Shown here in pieces: positions 57,479 to 64,000 of a DNA stretch of 64,000 nt. Position 1 is the first letter of the stretch, and each line of letters starts with the position of its first letter. Source of the stretch: Celeribacter halophilus (GTDB taxonomy: Bacteria > Pseudomonadota > Alphaproteobacteria > Rhodobacterales > Rhodobacteraceae); NCBI RefSeq assembly GCF_900114135.1, contig NZ_FORY01000002.1, positions 124,001-188,000 of the forward strand, in the 5' to 3' direction. The position numbers were made by a program, and so were the translations under genes. Under the pieces are notes generated by a model that was not told where the DNA came from, made no database searches, and saw only the letters and a program-made list of their open reading frames with translations.

Positions 57479-58606
57479 ATGTCCCACAACCCGATCCGCC
57501 CTTGGCGCAATATCGACCGTCGCGAAAGCCGCAAGATCTGGGTGGGCGATGTGCCGGTTGGGGGCGATGCGCCGATCACGGTCCAGACCATGACCAATAC
57601 GCTCACCCATGACGTCAAAGCCACGCTGGACCAGATCATCCGTTCCGCCGAGGCCGGTGCCGATATCGTGCGGGTCTCTGTGCCGGACAAGGAAAGCTCT
57701 GTCGCGCTCAAGGAAATCTGCCGCGAAAGCCCTGTGCCCATCGTGGCCGACATCCATTTCCACTATATGCGCGGCATCGAGGCGGCAGAGGCGGGAGCGG
57801 CCTGCCTGCGGATCAACCCCGGCAATATCGGCAATGAAAAACGCGTCAAAGAGGTGATTCAGGCGGCGCGCGATCACAACTGTTCCATCCGGATCGGCGT
57901 GAATGCGGGCTCTCTCGAACGTCACCTTCTGGAGAAATACGGCGAGCCATGCCCCGACGCGATGGTCGAGAGCGGCATGGATCACATCAAGATCCTCGAA
58001 GACAACGACTTCCACAATTTCAAAATCTCGGTGAAAGCCTCCGATGTTTTCATGGCCTCCGCCGCCTACCAACAGCTTGCCGAAGCCACCGACGCGCCGA
58101 TTCACCTCGGGATCACCGAGGCGGGCGGGTTGATGTCGGGCACAATCAAATCCGCCATCGGTCTGGGGCAGCTTTTGTGGATGGGCATTGGCGACACGCT
58201 GCGCGTTTCCCTCTCCGCCGATCCGGTCGAAGAGGTCAAGGTCGGCTATGAGATTCTCAAATCCCTCGGCCTGCGCCATCGCGGCGTGAATATCATCTCC
58301 TGCCCGTCCTGTGCACGTCAGGGGTTTGACGTGATCAAGACCGTGGAAGAGCTGGAAAAACGCCTCGAACATATCAAGACGCCCATGAGCCTGTCGATCA
58401 TCGGCTGTGTGGTGAACGGGCCGGGCGAGGCGCTGATGACCGATGTCGGTTGGACCGGCGGCGGCGCAGGTCACGGTATGGTCTATTTGGGCGGCAAACA
58501 GGACCATAAAATGTCAAATGACGGTATGATTGAGCATATTGTCGAACAGGTCGAGAAAAAGGCCGAAGAACTGGAAACCGCCCGCGCTCAGGATGCGGCC
58601 GAATAA
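57479..58606 (+). CDS. ispG: 4-hydroxy-3-methylbut-2-en-1-yl diphosphate synthase
   Basis: Iron-sulfur enzyme of the MEP isoprenoid pathway; reduces ME-cPP to HMBPP. 375 aa. The [4Fe-4S] cysteines are in [12 protein letters not shown] and the late GCVVNGPGE, both present. [20 protein letters not shown] is the standard N-terminus. Begins 202 nt after rodZ and is followed by the terminator at 58686-58710. Confidence 0.97.
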   Translation: MSHNPIRPWRNIDRRESRKIWVGDVPVGGDAPITVQTMTNTLTHDVKATLDQIIRSAEAGADIVRVSVPDKESSVALKEICRESPVPIVADIHFHYMRGIEAAEAGAACLRINPGNIGNEKRVKEVIQAARDHNCSIRIGVNAGSLERHLLEKYGEPCPDAMVESGMDHIKILEDNDFHNFKISVKASDVFMASAAYQQLAEATDAPIHLGITEAGGLMSGTIKSAIGLGQLLWMGIGDTLRVSLSADPVEEVKVGYEILKSLGLRHRGVNIISCPSCARQGFDVIKTVEELEKRLEHIKTPMSLSIIGCVVNGPGEALMTDVGWTGGGAGHGMVYLGGKQDHKMSNDGMIEHIVEQVEKKAEELETARAQDAAE

Positions 58607-58663
58607 CGGTTCGCTCCTCATAAGGCGGCCAATCGCGCCCGTCTTGCGCATCCGCTCGCGTTT

Positions 58664-58683
58664 CCTTTGTGCACTAAATACTT
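58664..58683 (+). repeat. Copy 4 of the CCTTTGTGCNNNAAATACTC intergenic motif
   Basis: CCTTTGTGCACTAAATACTT, just before the terminator of ispG. Confidence 0.55.
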
Positions 58684-58712
58684 AAAAACCCCGCCGGATC
58701 GGCGGGGTTTCT
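58684..58712. terminator. Bidirectional terminator between ispG and the DsbA-like gene
   Basis: AAACCCCGCC-GGATC-GGCGGGGTTT, 80 nt after ispG and 42 nt beyond the convergent gene. The flanking A and T runs suit both directions. Confidence 0.85.
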
Positions 58713-58753
58713 CAATTAAGCACAGAATTTGGCACAGAAATTGTTCCGTGCAG

Positions 58754-59524
58754 TTACCGGTTCTTGCGCACCTCGGCTACGATCTCCACCATCGCATCAT
58801 ACGGCAGATAGCCGCGCAGCATCTGGTCGCCCAGAACAAAGGCGGGGGTGCCGGAGATTTGCAGGTCCTGCGCCAGCTGGTAGTTGCGGGCAAGGATCGC
58901 AGTGACCTCGTCGCTCTCCATCTGCGCAATCACCGCATCGGCGTCGATTTCCAGCCCGTTGGCCAGACGGCGCAAGGAACCTTCGGAAACATCGCCGCGC
59001 GCCTGCATCAGCTCGTCATGGAGTTTGAGATAGGCCTCGTTGCCCGCGACCAGTTTGGTGGCTACCGCGAAACGTCCGGCCAGAATGGACGCCTCGCCCA
59101 GAATCGGAAACTCCTTGACGATCAGCTTGATGTTGCCATCTTTTTCCAAAAGCGCCTGCACGTCCGGATAGGCTTTCTTGCAATAGCCGCAGCGGTAGTC
59201 GGAGAATTCGACCAGAACGATGTCACCGTCGGGGTTGCCGTAAACGGCATCGTTTTCGTCGTCGTAAATCACATCGGCAGATTTGGCGATCAGATCGGCA
59301 TCATTGGCGACCTGCGCTTCGGACTGGCGCTGCTGGTAGACCTCATAGGCCTCTTCCATGATCATCTCGGGATTTTCCATGATGTAAGCACGGACTTCGG
59401 CGCGAAACGCCTCGCGCTCGGCATCGGTCATGTCGGTGATGTCAAAAGCGCTCGCCGCGATCGCGGTGGAGGCGGTCAAGAGGGCCGCGGCACCGAGGCG
59501 CGCGAAGGCTTTGGCAAAAGGCAT
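58754..59524 (-). CDS. DsbA-family periplasmic thiol-disulfide oxidoreductase
   Basis: Secreted thioredoxin-fold protein, 256 aa. Signal peptide about 1-26 (cleavage near ASA), then a helical N-terminal region (about 30-85), then the thioredoxin domain with active site Cys112-Gly-Tyr-Cys115 (DYRCGYCKKAYPD) and the cis-proline in SGTPAFVLGD. The helical N-terminal region and the CGYC site resemble ScsC/Com1-like proteins rather than classical DsbA. A role in disulfide oxidation or isomerisation is plausible, not certain. Confidence 0.9.
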   Translation of the reverse strand: MPFAKAFARLGAAALLTASTAIAASAFDITDMTDAEREAFRAEVRAYIMENPEMIMEEAYEVYQQRQSEAQVANDADLIAKSADVIYDDENDAVYGNPDGDIVLVEFSDYRCGYCKKAYPDVQALLEKDGNIKLIVKEFPILGEASILAGRFAVATKLVAGNEAYLKLHDELMQARGDVSEGSLRRLANGLEIDADAVIAQMESDEVTAILARNYQLAQDLQISGTPAFVLGDQMLRGYLPYDAMVEIVAEVRKNR

Positions 59525-59710
59525 GGGTGTTTCTCCGTTTCAAACCTGTTCATAGGCATCTACCACATCCTGCACGCGGGTCCACCCAACAGTTGCGTGA
59601 CGCAAGGCCGCAGCACAGCTGTTGAGCAGCATCGCAAAGGTGGCTGCGCATTGCATTTTCCGCGCGCGGCTGGCATGCGTTGGTCCGACTATTTCATTGG
59701 AGCCAAGCGC

Positions 59711-60850
59711 ATGAAAACCTCCCGCCGTTCTGTCGTTGATCCCTTTATCGTCATGGATGTGATGGAGGCGGCCCGCGTGGCCGAGGAGGCGGGGCGTCAT
59801 ATCATTCATATGGAAGTAGGCCAGCCCTCCACAGGCGCACCGTCCAAGGCCCGCGCGCGTCTGGTGTCCGAGATGGAGGAGGGGCCGCTGGGCTACACGG
59901 TGGCTTTGGGTCTGCCGGAACTGCGCAAGGGCATCGCCGCGCTTTATAAAGACTGGTATGGGGTCGATCTCGACTGGAACCGCGTGGTGATCACGCCGGG
60001 GTCTTCAGGCGCATTTATCCTCGCCTTTACCGCCTTGTTCGATGCTGGTGCAAAGGTCGGGATGGGCGAGCCGGGCTATCCGTCCTATCGCCAGATTTTG
60101 AGCGGCCTCGACATCACCCCCGTAGGCATCCCCACGAAAATGGAAAACCGGTTGCAACCCGTGCCGGATGAAATCCCCGACGGGCTCGACGGTTTGATCG
60201 TAGCCAGTCCGGGCAATCCCTCCGGCACAATGCTCGGTCATGAGGATATGGGCGCGTTGATCAAGGCCTGCCATGACAAGGGTATCGCGTTCATTTCCGA
60301 CGAGATTTACCACGGCATCCAGTATGAAGGCCGCGCCGTCACCGCGCTTGAGCTTTCGGATGATGTCTATGTCATCAATTCCTTCTCGAAATTCTTCTCC
60401 ATGACGGGCTGGCGGATCGGCTGGATGGTGGTGCCGGAAGATCATGTACGGGTGATCGAACGCATCGCTCAAAACTTCTTCCTCTGCCCGCCACACGCCT
60501 CGCAAGTGGCCGCCTTGGGCGCCTTGGAGTCGCGGCAGGACTGTCAGCAGATGGTGGATGTCTATGCGGAAAACCGGCGCTTGATGCTCGAAGACCTGCC
60601 GAAAATCGGCTTTGACAAGATCGCACCGCCGGATGGGGCCTTTTACATCTATGCCGATGTGTCCGACCATACAGAGGACAGCAAGGCCTTTTGCGCCGAG
60701 ATTCTCGACAAGGCCGGAGTCGCGGTCACGCCGGGTCTGGATTTCGACCCGAAACGCGGGGCGCAGACCTTGCGGTTTTCCTATGCCCGCAGCACCGAGG
60801 ATATTCGCGAAGGTCTCAAGCGTCTCGCGGCCTTCATGGCAAACCGCTAA
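59711..60850 (+). CDS. Pyridoxal-phosphate aminotransferase (class I/II)
   Basis: Fold-type I aminotransferase, 379 aa. The PLP lysine is in NSFSKFFSMTGWRIGW, ITPGSSGAF binds the phosphate, and YPSYRQI and the SPGNPSGT motif are family marks, with the Arg of the C-terminal LRFSYARSTEDI binding the substrate carboxylate. The ATG at 59711 has TTGGAG 8 nt upstream; the frame stays open far upstream (to 58667) only because of high GC. Aspartate/aromatic or branched-chain substrates are possible; not resolved. Confidence 0.88.
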   Translation: MKTSRRSVVDPFIVMDVMEAARVAEEAGRHIIHMEVGQPSTGAPSKARARLVSEMEEGPLGYTVALGLPELRKGIAALYKDWYGVDLDWNRVVITPGSSGAFILAFTALFDAGAKVGMGEPGYPSYRQILSGLDITPVGIPTKMENRLQPVPDEIPDGLDGLIVASPGNPSGTMLGHEDMGALIKACHDKGIAFISDEIYHGIQYEGRAVTALELSDDVYVINSFSKFFSMTGWRIGWMVVPEDHVRVIERIAQNFFLCPPHASQVAALGALESRQDCQQMVDVYAENRRLMLEDLPKIGFDKIAPPDGAFYIYADVSDHTEDSKAFCAEILDKAGVAVTPGLDFDPKRGAQTLRFSYARSTEDIREGLKRLAAFMANR

Positions 60851-61023
60851 TCCTGCCTGATCGGTTCATATGTGCTGCCTCGCACCGGAGGCGATACGGG
60901 CGGGGCGCGATGCGATCACATTCCGGTCAGACGGGCCATGCGTGGCTGCAAATCTGCGGCCAACGGATAGGCAAACCGCGCAGGCCGCGCTAGGGTGCGG
61001 CTGACACGTTTCACGAGGGTTCC

Positions 61024-62247
61024 ATGTCGTTTTTGAAAACTGTTTTTCTGGGCATTTGCCTGCTGCTGTCCACTGTTGTTTCGGTTTCTGCACAGGGCAT
61101 GACCGCCTTGGCGCGTGCGGACAGTTCCGCCTCCGCTCTGGTGGATCAGGGCGACAGTATCGAGATGATGCTCCGCCTGAGCCAGCCTGTGCCGTTTCGC
61201 ATCTTCACCCTCGACGATCCGCGCCGCATGGTGGTGGATTTTGCGGAGGTGGACTGGACGGGTTTTGACACAGAGGCATTTAACACCTCGCGCGGGATCA
61301 CGGGGCTACGGGTCGGCGGGTTCACCCCCGGCTGGTCGCGCATGGTGCTTGATCTTGCGCAGCCCTATGCCTTGGTCCATGCCGAGATGTCCCGCGACGA
61401 CAGTGGTGCGGTTCTGACCCTCAACCTTGACCCGACCGCTTCCGACGAGTTCGCGCTGACAGCAGGGACACCGCCCGATGCCCGACTGGTCCGCCGCACG
61501 ACACAAGAAGGTCAGAAACCACTGCCACCGCGCAAAATTGGTGAGGGGCCGTTGCGCGTTGTGCTCGATCCGGGCCATGGCGGGATTGATCCGGGGGCCG
61601 AACGTGACGGGGTGCAGGAAAAGACGCTGACCTTGACCTTTGCGCGGGAATTGCAGGACGTTCTGAACCGCGCAGGCGGTTTCGATGTGACGGTCACACG
61701 GACCGAAGATGTCTTCGTTCCGCTGGAGACCCGTTTGACACTGGCGCGCGAGGCCGGAGGCGATGTGTTCATCTCGATCCATGCCGATGCGATTGCCGAA
61801 GGCCGTGCCGAAGGGGCGACGATCTACACCTTGGCCGCGCGGTCTTCCGATGCGGCTTCGCAAAAGCTGGCGGAGCGGCATGATCGTGCGGATTTGCTGG
61901 CTGGGGTGGACCTGACAGGGCAGGACGACGTGATTGCTTCCGTGCTCATGGATATGGCACGCACCGAAACAACGCCACGCACGGATCGTCTGGCGGATAC
62001 GCTGGTGACATATCTGGAGGAAAGCGTGGGGATGCACAAACGCCCGCGTCTTGAGGCCGGTTTCTCGGTGCTCAAAGCGCCGGATATGCCCTCTGTCCTC
62101 ATCGAACTGGGCTTCCTGTCCTCGGCCAAGGACCGCGCGAAACTGGTGGATCCGGCTTGGCGGATGAAAGCCGCTTGGGCCATCCGCGATGCGCTTCTGG
62201 ACTGGGAAGAGCAAGAGCGGGTGATGCAGGGCAAACTGCGCAAGTGA
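61024..62247 (+). CDS. amiC: N-acetylmuramoyl-L-alanine amidase (AmiC type)
   Basis: Periplasmic zinc amidase that separates daughter cells by cutting MurNAc-L-Ala bonds. 407 aa: signal peptide (about 1-24), AMIN domain (about 40-130), and Amidase_3 (about 178-395). The metal-binding set is LDPGHGGIDPG, the glutamate in QEKTLTLTFA, the HADAIAEG histidine and the late LIELGFLSS. In other Rhodobacteraceae an amidase commonly precedes the penicillin-binding protein 1A gene, as I recall; here two minus-strand genes lie between. Confidence 0.93.
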   Translation: MSFLKTVFLGICLLLSTVVSVSAQGMTALARADSSASALVDQGDSIEMMLRLSQPVPFRIFTLDDPRRMVVDFAEVDWTGFDTEAFNTSRGITGLRVGGFTPGWSRMVLDLAQPYALVHAEMSRDDSGAVLTLNLDPTASDEFALTAGTPPDARLVRRTTQEGQKPLPPRKIGEGPLRVVLDPGHGGIDPGAERDGVQEKTLTLTFARELQDVLNRAGGFDVTVTRTEDVFVPLETRLTLAREAGGDVFISIHADAIAEGRAEGATIYTLAARSSDAASQKLAERHDRADLLAGVDLTGQDDVIASVLMDMARTETTPRTDRLADTLVTYLEESVGMHKRPRLEAGFSVLKAPDMPSVLIELGFLSSAKDRAKLVDPAWRMKAAWAIRDALLDWEEQERVMQGKLRK

Positions 62248-62292
62248 GGGCGACGACCTGCGCCGCCCTCGGCTGTCGAGACGTTTTATGCG

Positions 62293-62958
62293 TTAATGCG
62301 CCAGCATTTCCGAGACGATGTCATCGGCGCTCAGTTCGGCGGGGTAGTAAGTGGGCCAGTTGGTCAGCTCTTCGAGGACAGCCGCACGATCCCCTCCCCA
62401 ATAGAGATGGTAGTGATCGGCTTTCGAGGGGAAGATGCGGTGGTCGCTGAACTGGATGTAGCCGGGGGCTTCATCATCGCCTGACACTTTTTCAAAGATA
62501 TAGCGGACGCCGCGATTGCCCTTGGAATAGGTCAGGACTTCATAGCCGTCATCTTCATATTGTCCCGTGAAGGACCCCTCCTTGCGGTGGAAGGTTACCA
62601 TGTCGCCTTTGATCTCGATCCGGTCCACATCTGTTGCATAGCCCGTGGTGTAGTAGGCGGTATATTCCTCGGCTGTTTTATCGTCTGTTTCCGCCTTCTT
62701 CTCCATAACGGGGGCCAGTTTGCCCTCGATCAGAAGCGGGTAGACCGACTGCCAGTCACCTTCCCAATCGGAGAGGGGGCGGTTCTTGATCTGGCTGTCT
62801 TCGAAATAGCCTTTGTAGATCTGGTCATCATGACTATGGGCCTGTTCGTGACTGTGGGCATCATGGTCGTGATCATGTTGGTGGTCTGCCTGCGCATGTG
62901 TTGCGAAGCTCAGGGTTGCGACGAGAGCCGTTGCAACTGTGAGGGAAGTTTTCAACAT
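62293..62958 (-). CDS. zinT: Periplasmic zinc-binding protein ZinT
   Basis: Zinc-scavenging periplasmic lipocalin-type protein, 221 aa from the start at 62958 (AGGA 8 nt upstream). Signal peptide about 1-23 (ending HAQA), then the histidine-rich segment DHQHDHDHDAHSHEQAHSH, then the ZinT domain (QIYKGYFEDSQIKNRPLSDWEGDWQSVYP, and the C-terminal FSDHRIFPSKADHYHLYWG histidines). A longer in-frame start to 63192 is rejected. A palindrome 62 nt upstream resembles a Zur box. Confidence 0.93.
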   Translation of the reverse strand: MLKTSLTVATALVATLSFATHAQADHQHDHDHDAHSHEQAHSHDDQIYKGYFEDSQIKNRPLSDWEGDWQSVYPLLIEGKLAPVMEKKAETDDKTAEEYTAYYTTGYATDVDRIEIKGDMVTFHRKEGSFTGQYEDDGYEVLTYSKGNRGVRYIFEKVSGDDEAPGYIQFSDHRIFPSKADHYHLYWGGDRAAVLEELTNWPTYYPAELSADDIVSEMLAH

Positions 62959-63019
62959 CGTGTGGTCCTGTGTTGTGTTTGCGTCTGGCTGGCCATGACT
63001 GGCGGCTGTGGTGAGTTTG

Positions 63020-63037
63020 GTTATGATATAACATAAC
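63020..63037. promoter_or_regulatory. Probable Zur box of zinT
   Basis: GTTATG-ATATAA-CATAAC, perfect arms, resembling the alphaproteobacterial Zur consensus. Located 62 nt upstream of the zinT start. Confidence 0.7.
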
Positions 63038-63140
63038 GACCCTGTGATAAGAAAAGCCCTGCGCTTTGACAAGCCGAAAACATAGTTCGAAAGGCCATGC
63101 TTCGGGTCGCTGGTGTCGGGCAGGGTGTCTGTCGTAGCGC

Positions 63141-63770
63141 TTATGTGGCGGAGGTTTGCTTGCGTGCGAGCCAGACGGTGTGATCGGCGCAATCAGGGTC
63201 TTCGATGATATGTCGAATGACCTCAAGCCCCTGTGCGGCCAGAAGCTCCCGATAGCGATCCGGTGACAGGGACACGTGATAGACCACGCTGTCGCCCACT
63301 TGCCCCAAGGCCTCGCCATCGTCCGTGCCGGTGGTGAACATCACCACGCCGCCGGTGGCGAGATGGCGGGCAAAGACCTCGAACATCGGGATTTGGTCTT
63401 CGGGGCTGAGGTGAAAGAAACTGTCCCAAGCCAGCACCGCATCAAAGGTCTCGCCCAGATCAAGCCCGCGCATATCCGCATGGATCGCACGCGCTTTGGG
63501 CAGGTTTTGTTCGAACAGTGCCACCATATTGGCGGCCCCGTCGACACCGGTGACAACACAGCGCCGGTCGAGCAGGTATTGCGCAATCGGCTGACCCGTG
63601 CCGCAGCCCAGATCCAGCACCCTCACAGCCCCCGCATTGCGCGGCGCATGGGCCAGAAACCGGTCGAGCCAGGGGCGCTCGAACAGGGTCTTGTTGCGCA
63701 ACTTCTGAAAGGTCTGCGCTTCTTTATCGTAGGTGCTGATAATATCTTCGGCTTTCATAGTCTGCCACAT
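63141..63770 (-). CDS. Class I SAM-dependent methyltransferase
   Basis: Small-molecule or unknown-substrate methyltransferase, 209 aa. SAM motif VLDLGCGTGQPIAQYL near residue 49, acidic residue in VTGVDGAANMV, motif IV FDAVLAWDSFFHLS. The product resembles UbiE/Methyltransf_11-type enzymes. An ATG at 63758 (MKAEDII) may be the true start, giving 205 aa. Upstream of zinT on the same strand with 183 nt between, so the Zur site may serve zinT only. Confidence 0.85.
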   Translation of the reverse strand: MWQTMKAEDIISTYDKEAQTFQKLRNKTLFERPWLDRFLAHAPRNAGAVRVLDLGCGTGQPIAQYLLDRRCVVTGVDGAANMVALFEQNLPKARAIHADMRGLDLGETFDAVLAWDSFFHLSPEDQIPMFEVFARHLATGGVVMFTTGTDDGEALGQVGDSVVYHVSLSPDRYRELLAAQGLEVIRHIIEDPDCADHTVWLARKQTSAT

Positions 63771-63950
63771 AGGCGCGCAGGCGCGTGCTCACAAGGGAAA
63801 CTGTTCACAGGTGGCGTGTTTCTGCTCACATTTGCGCGTGATCCGGACGCGGATGTTTTGACCATGGGCGCAGGCCTGTATAAGGAAGGCCAAGACTGTG
63901 CGGCTCAAAGGCGAGTCAGCGCGGAAGTTGGGTGTGGGAAAGGCTCGTCA

Positions 63951-64000
63951 GTGCTCAGATTTATCTTTTCATTCTTAGGGACGATTTTTTCGTGGATCAC
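63951..64000 (+). CDS. mrcA: Probable penicillin-binding protein 1A, first codons only (cut by window edge)
   Basis: GTG at 63951 opens a frame reading MLRFIFSFLGTIFSWIT, a hydrophobic anchor like the N-terminus of PBP1A proteins of Rhodobacteraceae. GAAAGG lies 8 nt upstream. Only 16 codons are visible, so the call rests on this short match and on the usual amiC-mrcA neighbourhood. Confidence 0.55.
   Translation, partial: MLRFIFSFLGTIFSWI

Noticed and set aside
58667-59710. Upstream extension of the aminotransferase frame, which would double its length
   Set aside because: It runs antisense through the DsbA-like gene and the ispG terminator; the family's N-terminus and a good ribosome site are at 59711.

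Overview
The window looks like a chromosomal segment of an alphaproteobacterium of the Rhodobacteraceae (Roseobacter-like) group. The reasons are high-GC coding, a C4-pathway 5-aminolevulinate synthase that aligns closely with Rhodobacter HemA, a CckA hybrid kinase beside recA, a GTTC-N7-GTTC type LexA box, a CtrA-type TTAA-N7-TTAA site, an Agl alpha-glucoside operon in the rhizobial gene order, and a trpG-trpD/yibQ-like neighbourhood. I cannot name the genus. No tRNA, rRNA, insertion sequence, phage gene or CRISPR array was found. This is mostly core genome with a few accessory insertions.

Layout. 1-3.1 kb: a TRAP transporter (dctP cut by the window edge, dctQ, dctM). 3.3-6.7 kb: trpD-trpG, divergent from a YibQ-like divergent polysaccharide deacetylase. 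6.8-9.1 kb: a DUF2189 membrane protein, an EamA transporter and a small unknown protein. 9.2-11.0 kb: an M23 peptidase and bactofilin pair. 11.4-16.5 kb: a chemotaxis operon (STAS, cheY1, cheA, cheW, cheR, cheY2, and a small last gene that resembles CheT). 16.7-27.1 kb: a carbohydrate regulon with glucokinase, GH1 beta-glucosidase, a LacI-type regulator and aglE-F-G-A-K, tied together by three palindromic operators. 27.2-32.0 kb: an NYN-domain protein, a TDT/SLAC1-type membrane protein, guaB and an RsmB-like methyltransferase. 32.2-39.0 kb: cckA, recA, alaS and a DUF1330 protein. 39.1-45.2 kb: typA, an SMR pump with two tandem YitT paralogues, hupE and icd. 45.5-48.8 kb: a TonB-dependent receptor and rplM-rpsI. 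49.1-52.7 kb: a soluble chemoreceptor, cheB and cheD. 53.1-60.9 kb: an M20 peptidase, hemA, rodZ-ispG, a DsbA-like protein and an aminotransferase. 61.0-64.0 kb: amiC, then zinT and a methyltransferase on the other strand, then the first codons of a probable penicillin-binding protein 1A gene.

How the parts work together. The two chemotaxis loci lie 33 kb apart and together make one complete alphaproteobacterial set (IcpA-like receptor, STAS, CheY1, A, W, R, B, Y2, D, T-like). The core operon lacks a receptor, cheB and cheD; the second locus has exactly those three. The sugar regulon would import alpha-glucosides by AglEFGK, split them with AglA, split beta-glucosides with the GH1 enzyme and phosphorylate glucose with Glk, under one LacI-type repressor. 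CckA sits downstream of a perfect CtrA-type site, which suggests feedback from the CtrA phosphorelay, and degenerate CtrA-type sites occur upstream of both chemotaxis loci.

The less explained signals are the CheT-like protein, branched potential RNA structures in the leaders of hupE and the TonB receptor, a roughly 20-nt motif repeated beside four terminators, a 3 x 15-nt tandem repeat after trpD, a hairpin-rich empty stretch at 42.8-43.2 kb, and a zinT-methyltransferase insertion between amiC and the penicillin-binding protein gene.
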